Source of the DNA: JACVRW01 sp963827065
Lineage (GTDB): Bacteria; Actinomycetota; Thermoleophilia; Solirubrobacterales; Thermoleophilaceae
DNA: 64,000 nt
Reading direction: 5' to 3'
Assembly: GCA_963827065.1 (NCBI GenBank)
Contig: CAWGZM010000010.1
Location: 140,374 to 204,373, forward strand
Below are positions 52,029 to 60,169 of this stretch, in pieces. Under the pieces are notes generated by a model. The model did not search any database. It was not told the origin of the DNA and saw only the letters and a program-made list of their open reading frames with translations. Numbering within the stretch: the stretch's first letter is position 1; each line of letters starts with the position of its first letter. The position numbers and the translations under genes were made by a program.

Positions 52029-52459
52029 GAGAGCGCCGGGTCCTTCGACATCGCCGCCAGCCGGCGGGCGAGCGTCCGCATCACCTTGCGCTCGACGGCG
52101 GGGCTCTCGTTGATCAGGTGCTGGAAGGCCGGGCGCGTCAGCACGAACACGCGCACCGGTGTCTTGGCTGTCACCGTCGCGGTGCGCTCGATGTCCTCGA
52201 GCAGCGCGATCTCGCCGATGAAGTCGCCGGCCCCGCGGGTGCCAAGCCGCCGGCCCTTGCGCTTCACGTCGACCTCCCCGTCCACGATCACGAAGAACTC
52301 ACGGCCGACATCCCCCTCTTTGCAGAGGACGGTGCCGGCGTCCAGTTCCATGTCCTCGCTCCGGCGCGCGAGCTCGGTGAGCTCCCTCTTCGACAGCCCC
52401 TCGAACAAGGGCGTCTGGCGGAGCGACTTGACCTTCGTGTCCTGGGTGAACAGCGCCAT
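52025..52459 (-). CDS. cyclic nucleotide-binding domain protein
   Basis: 144 residues, only a CNB domain with short flanks: LRQTPLFEGLSKRELTELAR, EFFVIVDGEVDVKRKGRRLG, GDFIGEIALLEDIERTATVT. The phosphate-binding cassette FIGEIALLEDIERTATV has the conserved G-E and R-T-A residues, so cyclic nucleotide binding is plausible. No output domain is fused. Six nt after the hydrolase-adenylate cyclase gene, same strand, so the receptor is encoded next to the source of cAMP. Confidence 0.88.
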   Translation of the reverse strand: MALFTQDTKVKSLRQTPLFEGLSKRELTELARRSEDMELDAGTVLCKEGDVGREFFVIVDGEVDVKRKGRRLGTRGAGDFIGEIALLEDIERTATVTAKTPVRVFVLTRPAFQHLINESPAVERKVMRTLARRLAAMSKDPALS

Positions 52460-52465
52460 GGCGCC

Positions 52466-53815
52466 TTACCCTAAACGGGCGCGCTCTGAGAGTCGAGCCG
52501 CGAACAGCGGCCATTCGCCGGGCACGCCCTTGAGCTCGTGGACGCCGCGCTCCTCGAACTCGATCCCCGATCCGCCCGCGAGATCGCGGACGATGCCTGA
52601 CACGAGCACCTCGCGGGGCCGCGCCTCGGCCGCGATGCGCGCGCCGATGTGCACGGCGATTCCCTCCACGCGTCCGCGCACCATCTCGACCTCCCCGGTG
52701 TGAATCCCGGCGCGGATGTCGAGTCCGAGGTCGCGCACCGCCCGGCGCGCGGCGTGGGCACAGGCGATCGCGCGGGCAGGGCCGTCAAAGGTCGCGCAGA
52801 AGCCGTCGCCGGTGGTGCGGATGAGCGTGCCGCCGTAGCGGCCGATCTGCGCCCGCACAGTCGCGTGGTGCGCCTCGAGCAACGAGCGCCAGGCGGCGTC
52901 CCCCATCTCCGCGGCACGCAAGGTCGACTCGACGATGTCGGTGAAGAGGACGGTCGTGAGCACGCGCTCGGGGGAGGCGTCGATGTGGCCCTCGGCGAGG
53001 AAGTGCTCGACCTCGGTAGGAATCTGGGTATCTCCGTAGACGCTGACGTCGGGACCGGTGAGCTGGACGAGCCTGGCGTTCGGAATGCGCTCCGCCATGT
53101 AGGTGCAACCGTCGATCCAGCGCGAATGGGCGAGGATCATGGTCGGCACCGAGATCGTCGGCAGCACCTCGCGGATGTCGGTCTCCATCAACACGCGCAT
53201 GAACCAGGCGGCCGAGCCCGGGCTCGCGGCGAGCCGCTCGTGCATGACGTGCCACTGCTCGAACTCGGGGTCGTCGGCACGGGTCGGGAAGTACTTGCGC
53301 AGCTCGTTGCGCTGGAAGTCGCGGTCTCCCCAGCGCAGACGCGTCTCGCGCACCCGGCGATGCCACCTCTCGACCGTGTCACCGGCCGGAAAGTCCGGCG
53401 CCTCGACCACCCGCGGCCAGGTGTTCTGGAGGATCAGCGCCACCACGCGCTCGGGGTAGGTGGCCGCGAAGATCGCGGACAGCTGACCGCCGGGCGATCC
53501 CGCGCCGAGCAGCGCGGCCCGCTCTGAGCCGACATCGTCCATCACGGCGCGAATGTCGTCCATGCGCGTCTCGAGCGTCGGCAGGTCACGGGGCCTGTCG
53601 GAGAGCCCGGTACCGCGCTTGTCGAACAGGATCAGCCGGGCGAACGACGTGATGCGGGTGCAGAAGTCGACGAAGATCGGCTGCTCCCAGGCCCAGACGA
53701 GGTTGATCAGGAAAGGCACGAACAGCAGGTCGACGGGCCCGTTGCCGACCACCTGGTAGGCGATGCTCACGTCACCGCTGCGCGCATAGCGGATGTCGGG
53801 GGTTTCCATGTTCAC
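52466..53815 (-). CDS. alpha/beta hydrolase-adenylate cyclase fusion (Rv1900c/LipJ-like)
   Basis: 449 residues from a GTG at 53815 overlapping the upstream stop (or ATG 53809). N-terminal alpha/beta hydrolase (about 1-260; DLLFVPFLINLVWAWEQ, GAGSPGGQLSAIFAATYP, where the nucleophile site reads GAGSPGG) and C-terminal class III cyclase (about 275-449): TVLFTDIVEST and TTGDGFCATF give the metal-binding Asp pair. The usual transition-state Asn is His (GIAVHIGARI), a feature of this fusion family. Synthesises cAMP; hydrolase substrate unknown. Coupled to a FAD oxidoreductase and a CNB protein. Confidence 0.87.
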   Translation of the reverse strand: MNMETPDIRYARSGDVSIAYQVVGNGPVDLLFVPFLINLVWAWEQPIFVDFCTRITSFARLILFDKRGTGLSDRPRDLPTLETRMDDIRAVMDDVGSERAALLGAGSPGGQLSAIFAATYPERVVALILQNTWPRVVEAPDFPAGDTVERWHRRVRETRLRWGDRDFQRNELRKYFPTRADDPEFEQWHVMHERLAASPGSAAWFMRVLMETDIREVLPTISVPTMILAHSRWIDGCTYMAERIPNARLVQLTGPDVSVYGDTQIPTEVEHFLAEGHIDASPERVLTTVLFTDIVESTLRAAEMGDAAWRSLLEAHHATVRAQIGRYGGTLIRTTGDGFCATFDGPARAIACAHAARRAVRDLGLDIRAGIHTGEVEMVRGRVEGIAVHIGARIAAEARPREVLVSGIVRDLAGGSGIEFEERGVHELKGVPGEWPLFAARLSERARLG

Positions 53816-54864
53816 CGCGCGACCACCAAGCCCTCCGGCTCCCGCTCTCCGCACGCGGCCGCGGCGAGCATCCTCCCCAGCCACGGGCCGAACTTGAAGA
53901 GGTTGTCACCCGCGAGCGCGAGCACGGAGCCGCTTCTCCACACCTCGAAGCGGTCGGGGCCGTCCGGCAGCTCCGTGGGGACGCAGAGCCTGACCCCCAC
54001 CGGCTCTGGGTCGAGGCCCGGCAGCGCCTCGCGCACGTAGTTCGCGATCCGCTCGACGAGCGGCTCGGTCGCGGCGCCGATCGGCACGTCGGCGTCCTCG
54101 CCGGCGAGCCCCACCGCGTAGAGCGGCTCGCCGGGAAACGCAGCGGCGTAGACGATCTCCCCGAAGGCGCCGCTCTGCTCCTGCAACGCGGGCAGCCGGC
54201 CCGCGAGGGCGGCGTCGCGAACGCGGAAGGTCGCGCGCGCGTGGCAGCTGATGTTGAACGAGATCCCGAGCTCGGGCGCCAGCGAGGCGATCCCGGCGCC
54301 CGCGCAGAGCACCGCGCGGCCCGCCTCCCAGATCCCCTCGGAGCTCTCGACGACGGCCGGCTCGCCGGGGTCGACGGCGAACACCTCGGCGAGCACGAGC
54401 CGGTCGCCGAGCGCGACCGCGAGGAGCTCGATCGCGGCGCGCACGTCGGTCGAGCCGCCGAGCTCGTCCAGCAGGGCGGGTCCGCCGGGCGGCGTCAGGA
54501 TCGGCAGTGCCTCGGCCTGCTCACGTTCGTCGAGGAGCCGGCCGGGCGTGCCCGCCGCCTCGAGCAGAGGCGCGACCTCCTCCGCGGCCGCGCCGGTGAG
54601 CAGCATCCCCTCACGGCCGAGGAGCCGCGCGCCGAGCTCCCCCTCCCACCGCTCCCAGAGCGCGCGCGCCTCGATGGCCCGCTCGACCAGCTCGAGCCGC
54701 CGGTGAGCGTGGCGGAAGATGCGCGTGCGCCCGGCCGACTGGCCCGCCCCCGGGCGCGCCGCCTCGAATACCCGCACGTCGACCCCGCGGCGCAGCAGCT
54801 CATACGCCGTCGCCAGGCCGGTGATCCCGGCTCCCACGACGGCCACCTCGGCCGTGCGCCTCAT
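53812..54864 (-). CDS. FAD-dependent oxidoreductase (DAO family)
   Basis: 350 residues. AEVAVVGAGITGLATAYELL (dinucleotide fold), GQSAGRTRIFRHAH, GREGMLLTGAA and LALAGDNLFKFGPWLGRML. DAO/sarcosine oxidase branch. The stop overlaps the cyclase start, so it heads an operon with the cyclase and CNB protein. What amine it oxidises is not apparent. Confidence 0.86.
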   Translation of the reverse strand: MRRTAEVAVVGAGITGLATAYELLRRGVDVRVFEAARPGAGQSAGRTRIFRHAHRRLELVERAIEARALWERWEGELGARLLGREGMLLTGAAAEEVAPLLEAAGTPGRLLDEREQAEALPILTPPGGPALLDELGGSTDVRAAIELLAVALGDRLVLAEVFAVDPGEPAVVESSEGIWEAGRAVLCAGAGIASLAPELGISFNISCHARATFRVRDAALAGRLPALQEQSGAFGEIVYAAAFPGEPLYAVGLAGEDADVPIGAATEPLVERIANYVREALPGLDPEPVGVRLCVPTELPDGPDRFEVWRSGSVLALAGDNLFKFGPWLGRMLAAAACGEREPEGLVVAR

Positions 54865-54865
54865 C

Positions 54866-55126
54866 TCAGGCGGCGACCGCGTTGTAGTAGCGCACCGCCA
54901 GGCCGGTGAGCAGCGTCTCGAAGCACGCCTCGATCGTCATATCGTGCTCGTCGGCGTAGCCGCGCAGGCCGGCCTCCTCGATCGCCTCGCTCTGGGCGAT
55001 CACCTCGTCGACGAGATCCGGGTGCTGATCGCTGAAGTAGGCGCCCATCGAGTACAGGCTCGTGTCCATGAGGGACTCGAGGAACTCGTCGCCCTCGCTC
55101 GCCGCCCGGGTGCGCTTCGCGGCCAT
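54866..55126 (-). CDS. hypothetical protein, 86 residues
   Basis: Predicted all-helical (MDTSLYSMGAYFSDQHPDL, VDEVIAQSEAIEEAGLRGYA, MTIEACFETLLTGLAVRYYN). No family recognised. One nt before the FAD oxidoreductase start on the same strand, so it is the likely first gene of that operon. AT-poor and codon use like its neighbours. Confidence 0.65.
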   Translation of the reverse strand: MAAKRTRAASEGDEFLESLMDTSLYSMGAYFSDQHPDLVDEVIAQSEAIEEAGLRGYADEHDMTIEACFETLLTGLAVRYYNAVAA

Positions 55127-55157
55127 CGGCGGGCAGGTTACCCGCGCGCGAGGCCTG

Positions 55158-56558
55158 TCAGGGGAGCGCGCCCTGAACGGTGTCGGTCACGCGGTCGAGC
55201 GCACCGTTCACGCCGTCCACCACGCCTGACCCCGGGGTGCCGGGGGGCGGCGCGGGCAGCTGCACCTCAGGCACCTGGACGGGCGGGAGCGGCAGCTGCT
55301 CGACCACGTCGGGAACGACCTGCGTGGGCTTCGGGAGCTTCGGCGCCGACGGCAGCGAGGGCGACGGCGCGGACTGTTGCGGCGGGGCACTGCTCGAAGG
55401 CTGCGTGGGCGCGGCGGCTTGGGGCCCCGCGGCTTGGGGCCCCGCAGGCGCGGCCTGAGGAGCCGAGGGACGAGTGAGCTTGTCGGCGGGCGCTCTCGGC
55501 TCCGCAGAGGGTCCGTTCCGACGGCGCGTCCCGGCCGAGGGCTTCGAATCGGCCTTGGTAGCCGGCCGCACGGGACGCGGCGTCTGCCCCGGCGCCGGCC
55601 GCGCGCGGCGCTCCTCGGCCGGCCGCACCTCGCCCGCGCCTGCCGGGCGGTCCGCGTCGCCGCCGATCTTCTCCACGCCGACGACCGCACCGCCGGCGCC
55701 GATGGCCGCAATCGCGGCGAGCGCGGCGGCGCGCTCGCTCAGCATCCCCGCGAGCGGCCCGCCGCCGCCCTGGGCGCCCCACGGCAGCGGCAGCAGCGCC
55801 GCGATCTTGGAGCGCACGCGCTCGAGCGTCGTGAGCGGCTCGACGCCCAGCTCGCGTGCGCGGCGGCGGCAGAGGCTGCAGCGCCGGGCGTGGCGGGCGA
55901 GCCGGCCCTCGTCTGCGTTGCCGCCAACGCCCTCGGCGAGGCGCGCGATCGTCGTGCGCATGCCGGCGCAGCGGCGCCCCTCGGAAAGCTCCTCGTACTC
56001 GCTCGCGAGCCGGCGACGGGCGCGGAAGAGCGCGCCTTCCACGGCCGGACGTGTCAGGTCGAGCTCATCGGCGATCTCTCGGTACGAGCGTCCCTCGAAC
56101 TCGCGCATCACGATCACGCGCGCCTGCACGTCCGAGAGCTCGTCGAACGCGCCGCAGAGATGGTCGAGCCGCTCCTTGGCGACGAACGCCCTGTCCGGCG
56201 CGGCGCCGTCGACGAGGCGCGAGTGGTCGGAGGGGCGCAGGCCGAGGTCCGCATCCATCGAGATCTCCTCGGCGCGGCTCGTGCGGCGGTGATGGTCGAT
56301 CGCCTGGTTGCGTGCGATGCGGTAGATCCAGGGCTTGAAGGCGATCTCCGAGTCCGTCTCGCGCAGCCGGCGCAGGGCCGAGAAGAAGGCCTCCTGGGTC
56401 ACGTCCTCGGCCCGGCCCTCGTCGCGGACCATCCCGCGCACGTACGACGTGATCCGCGGGCGGTAGCGCGCGTACAGCTCCTCGAATGCGGCGTCGTCGC
56501 CCCCGCGGACCGCGGTGACGAGCTCGCTATCCGTGCTCTCGGTACGTGTGGCGATCAA
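55158..56558 (-). CDS. ECF-type sigma factor fused to zinc-binding anti-sigma-like motif and Pro-rich tail
   Basis: 466 residues from a TTG at 56558 (LIATRTESTDSELVTAVRGG). Region 2 spans about residues 10-80 (FEELYARYRPRITSYVRGMV, then RAEDVTQEAFFSALRRLRE, and ...FKPWIYRIARNQAIDHHRRT) and region 4 about 130-190 (LSDVQARVIVMREFEGRSYR, EIADELDLTRPAVEGALFRA). After it comes RHARRCSLCRRR, an H-x3-C-x2-C ZAS-like motif, a weak hydrophobic segment (AAALAAIAAIGAGGAVVGVE) and about 160 residues rich in Pro, Ala and Lys. The sigma/anti-sigma fusion is notable. An upstream TTG at 56612 would add 18 residues. Confidence 0.82.
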   Translation of the reverse strand: MIATRTESTDSELVTAVRGGDDAAFEELYARYRPRITSYVRGMVRDEGRAEDVTQEAFFSALRRLRETDSEIAFKPWIYRIARNQAIDHHRRTSRAEEISMDADLGLRPSDHSRLVDGAAPDRAFVAKERLDHLCGAFDELSDVQARVIVMREFEGRSYREIADELDLTRPAVEGALFRARRRLASEYEELSEGRRCAGMRTTIARLAEGVGGNADEGRLARHARRCSLCRRRARELGVEPLTTLERVRSKIAALLPLPWGAQGGGGPLAGMLSERAAALAAIAAIGAGGAVVGVEKIGGDADRPAGAGEVRPAEERRARPAPGQTPRPVRPATKADSKPSAGTRRRNGPSAEPRAPADKLTRPSAPQAAPAGPQAAGPQAAAPTQPSSSAPPQQSAPSPSLPSAPKLPKPTQVVPDVVEQLPLPPVQVPEVQLPAPPPGTPGSGVVDGVNGALDRVTDTVQGALP

Positions 56559-56664
56559 CCCTGCGTCCCTGCCTCGCTCCTTGAGTGAACGCAATGTACC
56601 CGCGCAGCACAATTTTTAAAATCCCCTAGCCGCTTGGTCCTGCCTTCTGAGAGGCTTCGCGGCT
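56559..56664. promoter_or_regulatory. divergent promoter region, sigma factor and Nif3-family genes
   Basis: The only AT-rich part is AATTTTTAAAAT (56611-56622) between two divergent genes. A -10-like element is possible there for both directions but cannot be assigned. No larger dyad was seen. Confidence 0.4.
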
Positions 56665-57423
56665 GTGGCCTCGCTCGATGAGATCATCGCCTTCCTCGAC
56701 GAGCTCCTCGACATCGACGCGTTCTCCGACATGGGCCCGAATGGGCTTCAGGTGCCGGGCTCCGACAGCGTGGAGCGCGTCGCGACCGGGGTCTCCGCCC
56801 ACCGGGAGCTGTTCGAGCGGGCCGCGTCCGCCGGCGCGCAGCTCGTGATTGCACACCACGGGCTGTTCTGGGACTTCCATCCGCGCACGGTCTCGCCGGC
56901 CATGAAGGAGCGGCTGCGGATCCTGTTCGACGCCGACATGTCGGTCGCCGGCTACCACCTGCCGCTCGACGCCAACGCGGAGGTCGGCAACAACGCGCTG
57001 ATCTGCTCGGCGCTCGGCTTCGAGCGCGCCGAGCCCTTCGGAGAGCACCGCGGCCAGAAGGTCGGCTTCGTCGGGCGCTCAGACGAAGGCGTGCCCTTCG
57101 CCGAGCTACGCGAGCGCTGTGCGGACACGTTCGGACAGGAGCCGTTCGTCTGGGACTCGGGCCCGGAGCGCGTGCGCAGCATCGGCATCGTCTCGGGCGG
57201 GGCTGCGTCGAGCGTGGGCGAGGCGATCGGCCTGGGCCTCGACGCCTTCCTCACCGGCGAGCCCGCCGAGCACGTGATGGCGGACGCGCGCGAGAACGGC
57301 ATCCACTTCATCGCGGGGGGCCACTACGCGACCGAGACGTTCGGCGTACGCCGCCTCGGGGAGCTCGTGGCGGAGCGGTTCGGCGTCGAGCACCGCTTCA
57401 TCGACTCGCCCAACCCGATTTGA
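56665..57423 (+). CDS. Nif3-like dinuclear metal center protein (NIF3/YbgI family)
   Basis: 252 residues from a GTG. Metal-binding His in VIAHHGLFWDF (about 72-76) and HFIAGGHYATETFGV (about 212-226) plus the GPNGLQVPG and FDADMSVAGYHLPLDANAEV patterns. Forms hexameric rings; function debated (possible GTP cyclohydrolase-like or metal-handling role). A CCCCCA-TTC-TGGGGG hairpin follows the stop at 57424-57438. Confidence 0.9.
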   Translation: MASLDEIIAFLDELLDIDAFSDMGPNGLQVPGSDSVERVATGVSAHRELFERAASAGAQLVIAHHGLFWDFHPRTVSPAMKERLRILFDADMSVAGYHLPLDANAEVGNNALICSALGFERAEPFGEHRGQKVGFVGRSDEGVPFAELRERCADTFGQEPFVWDSGPERVRSIGIVSGGAASSVGEAIGLGLDAFLTGEPAEHVMADARENGIHFIAGGHYATETFGVRRLGELVAERFGVEHRFIDSPNPI

Positions 57424-57514
57424 CCCCCATTCTGGGGGAAATTCGGCTTGCACCGACCGGCGCAGTCGATACTCTCCTTAACACGCCCGCAATACGACGA
57501 GGAGGCCGCAGTAT

Positions 57515-57691
57515 ATGGCGATCCACCTGACGCCCACCGAGCTCGGACGAGAGGCGGGGATGCACCGTCGCGAAGTCATCGCGAAGTGCATGGAAATGGG
57601 CGTCCCGATCTTCCAGGGTCGGATCGACAAGACTCTCTTCACGACCAGCCTCAAGAGCGCACAGGAGAAGCGGCAGCTCGCGAAGGCGTAG
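57515..57691 (+). CDS. small HTH-like protein, 58 residues
   Basis: ATG 57515 has an excellent ribosome site GAGGAGG at 57499-57505, nine bases away. Sequence MAIHLTPTELGREAGMHRRE then VIAKCMEMGVPIFQGRIDKT looks like a MerR-type winged HTH (helix, turn, recognition helix and a wing with FQGRIDK). Strongly supported as a gene by the ribosome site and the two hairpins after it. Its DNA or protein target is unknown. Confidence 0.8.
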   Translation: MAIHLTPTELGREAGMHRREVIAKCMEMGVPIFQGRIDKTLFTTSLKSAQEKRQLAKA

Positions 57692-57703
57692 CTGAGGGCC
57701 GAA

Positions 57704-57724
57704 GCAGCCGGCTCGGCCGGCTGC
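57704..57724 (+). terminator. perfect 9-bp hairpin, loop TCG
   Basis: GCAGCCGGC and GCCGGCTGC pair exactly around TCG, 12 nt after the stop of the HTH-like gene. Probably part of its transcription terminator. Confidence 0.6.
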
Positions 57725-57754
57725 GCAGGGATCACCTTCTCCTGAAAGTCTCGT

Positions 57755-57778
57755 GCGGGGCCACAATCGTGGCCCCGC
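57755..57778 (+). terminator. perfect 10-bp hairpin followed by pyrimidine-rich tail
   Basis: GCGGGGCCAC and GTGGCCCCGC pair exactly around AATC; TGTCGTTCTCCCC follows. The strongest intrinsic-terminator-like structure in the window, isolating the HTH-like gene from fadD. Confidence 0.7.
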
Positions 57779-57837
57779 TGTCGTTCTCCCCATAGAATCG
57801 CGCCAGCCGGACTCGAGAAGCGAGAGGGAGAGGATTG

Positions 57838-59655
57838 ATGGAAGCAGTCACCGCTGGCGCGGCCGCCGCCGCAGGCACGGGATCGAAGACGATCGCCGAC
57901 CTGCTGCCGCTTGCGGCCAAGAAGTACGCGGACCGCCCCGCGCAGCGCTACAAGGTGGGCGACGAGTGGGTCGACGTCACCTATACGGAGCTCGGCGAGG
58001 CGGTCAAGGAGCTCTCGCTCGGGCTCGTCGACCTCGGCATCGAGGCTGGCGACAAGGTCTCGATCCTCGCCCACACCCGTCCCGAGTGGACGCAGGCCTG
58101 CTTCGGCATCCTCACAGCCGGCGGCGCGCTCGTCACGATCTATCAGACGAACTCGCCTGAGGAGTGCCAGTACGTGTTGAGCCACTCGGACTCGCGCGCC
58201 GTGTTCGTCGAGGATGCCGAGCAGCTCGAGAAGGTGCGCAAGGTCCGGCACGACTGCCCCGAGCTGCGCCACATCATCGTCATGGACCCCGCCGGCGCGG
58301 AGCTCGGCAACGACGCGATCTCGCTCGGAGACCTGCGCGAGCGCGGTCGCGGCCGCGACGAGTCGGAGTGGGAGGCGCGCTACGAGGCCGTAACGCCCGA
58401 CGACATGTGCCTCTACATCTACACGTCCGGCACCACCGGCCCGCCCAAGGGCTGCCTGCTCACGCACGCCAACTACCGCGCGATCACCGACTCCGTCGCC
58501 AAGCAGAGCGTGCTCGAGGGCGGCGACGTCAGCTACCTCTTCCTGCCGCTCGCGCACGCCTTCGCGATCCTGATCCAGTTCGGCTCGTTCGACCTCGGCG
58601 TGACGCTCGCCTACTGGTCGCGCGATCCGAAGATGATCATCGCCGACATCGCGCAGCTCTCACCGACCTACTTCCCGTCGGTGCCGCGCATGTTCGAGAA
58701 GATCTACACGCTCGCCACGAGCTCGGTTGAGGATCAGGACCAGCTGCGTCAGGCCGTCGCGCTGGGCGTGAAGGCGCGGACCATGCAGCTCGAGGGCAAG
58801 GAGATCCCACCGGAGCTGCAGGCCGGCTTCGACCAGGCCGAGGAGAAGCTCTTCAAGAACGTCCGCGGCCTCTTCGGCCAGCACATCCGCGAGTGCGTGA
58901 CCGGCGCTGCGCCGATCGCGCCCGAGATCCTCGAGTTCTTCTTCGCCTGCGGCGTGCCGGTGATGGAGGGCTACGGGATGACTGAGACGTCCACGAGCGC
59001 GACCGTCAACCGGCCCGAGGCGAACGGCTTCCGCTTCGGCTCCGTCGGCAAGCCGATGGAGGGCGTCGAGGTCCGGATCGCTGATGACGGCGAGGTCCTG
59101 ATCAAGGGCCCGAACATCTTCAAGGGCTACTACAAGAACGAGGACGCGACTGCGCAGGCACTCGACGGTGACTGGCTCCACACCGGTGACCTCGGACGGC
59201 TCGAGGACGGCTTCCTGTTCATCACCGGCCGCAAGAAGGACATCATCATCACCGCCGGCGGCAAGAACATCACGCCCGCGAACCTCGAGAACGGCCTCAA
59301 GCAGAACCGCTGGATCTCGCAGGCGGTCGTGGTCGGCGACCGCCGCCCCTACCTCATCGCGCTGCTCACGCTCGACCCGGAGGAGGCGCCGGCGCTGGCG
59401 CAGTCGCTCGGGCTCGAGGACGACTCGATCGAGTCGCTGCGGACGAACGAGAAGGTGCTGGCGGAGATCCAGAAGGCGGTCGACGAGGTCAACTCGCACG
59501 TGGGCCCGGTCGAGCAGATCAAGCGGTTCGAGCTGCTCGACCACGATCTCTCCCAGGAGACGGGCGAGCTGACGCCGACGCTGAAGGTCAAGCGCAACGT
59601 CGTGCACGAGAAGTTCGCGCCCGTGATCGAAGAGGTCTACGAGCGAGCGCGCTGA
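57838..59655 (+). CDS. long-chain fatty acid-CoA ligase (FadD15-like)
   Basis: 605 residues from ATG 57838 (AGGGAGAGG ribosome site at 57825-57833; a TTG three bases upstream is an alternative). Adenylate-forming motifs: YIYTSGTTGPPKGCLLTHAN near 191, YGMTETSTSATVNRP near 382, and the C-terminal GDWLHTGDLGRLEDGFLFIT with the RKKDIIITAGGKNI hinge. Activates long-chain fatty acids to acyl-CoA at the membrane. Confidence 0.93.
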   Translation: MEAVTAGAAAAAGTGSKTIADLLPLAAKKYADRPAQRYKVGDEWVDVTYTELGEAVKELSLGLVDLGIEAGDKVSILAHTRPEWTQACFGILTAGGALVTIYQTNSPEECQYVLSHSDSRAVFVEDAEQLEKVRKVRHDCPELRHIIVMDPAGAELGNDAISLGDLRERGRGRDESEWEARYEAVTPDDMCLYIYTSGTTGPPKGCLLTHANYRAITDSVAKQSVLEGGDVSYLFLPLAHAFAILIQFGSFDLGVTLAYWSRDPKMIIADIAQLSPTYFPSVPRMFEKIYTLATSSVEDQDQLRQAVALGVKARTMQLEGKEIPPELQAGFDQAEEKLFKNVRGLFGQHIRECVTGAAPIAPEILEFFFACGVPVMEGYGMTETSTSATVNRPEANGFRFGSVGKPMEGVEVRIADDGEVLIKGPNIFKGYYKNEDATAQALDGDWLHTGDLGRLEDGFLFITGRKKDIIITAGGKNITPANLENGLKQNRWISQAVVVGDRRPYLIALLTLDPEEAPALAQSLGLEDDSIESLRTNEKVLAEIQKAVDEVNSHVGPVEQIKRFELLDHDLSQETGELTPTLKVKRNVVHEKFAPVIEEVYERAR

Positions 59656-59690
59656 GGACAGGCGCCCTCTAGGCTGGTTGAGGGCGCGCA

Positions 59691-60164
59691 ATGGCCAGCA
59701 ACGATCCAACCGACACCGGCGGCCTCTTCGTCGGCCGGCGCCCGGGCACCGCGCCCGTGCGCTACCGCGAGGCCGAGCCGTCCTCAGAGCGCCGCCGGCG
59801 CATGGACGAGTGGCTCGCGCGCGGCCTGCTTGCCGTCGAGGTGCTGCTGTGCCTGTCGCTCATCGGCCCACAGCCGGCCGCCTGGCTCTGGATCGGCTCG
59901 CAGGTCGACTATCTGACCGGCTACGTCACCGCCGGCATCGCGACGATCATGCTCGGCTGCCTGGCGTCGCTGATGCTCACGATGGCCGCTGCCAAGCGCG
60001 TCGATCACGCGTGGAAGCTCGTGCGTCGCGCCGCCGGGCACCGCCAGGAGCGCGGCGCGCTCGAGCGCATCTTCGCCACCTGCGTGGCGGTGGCGCTGGT
60101 CGCCTTCGCGATCTGGTTCCTGTTCATCCAGGGACCGGGGCCGACGCTCGCGCCCAGCGACTGA
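59691..60164 (+). CDS. small integral membrane protein, hypothetical
   Basis: 157 residues. Three hydrophobic segments (LLAVEVLLCLSLIGPQPAAW near 46-66, VTAGIATIMLGCLASLMLTM near 80-100, TCVAVALVAFAIWFLFIQG near 130-148) separated by charged loops. No family recognised. Overlaps nothing; 36 nt downstream of fadD and just before the aminotransferase, so probably co-transcribed. Confidence 0.7.
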   Translation: MASNDPTDTGGLFVGRRPGTAPVRYREAEPSSERRRRMDEWLARGLLAVEVLLCLSLIGPQPAAWLWIGSQVDYLTGYVTAGIATIMLGCLASLMLTMAAAKRVDHAWKLVRRAAGHRQERGALERIFATCVAVALVAFAIWFLFIQGPGPTLAPSD

Positions 60165-60169
60165 GCCGC

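Noticed and set aside
52466..53815. His in place of the usual Asn in the cyclase taken as a dead enzyme
   Set aside because: The GxAVHIGAR pattern is characteristic of alpha/beta hydrolase-cyclase fusions, so I treat it as a family trait.
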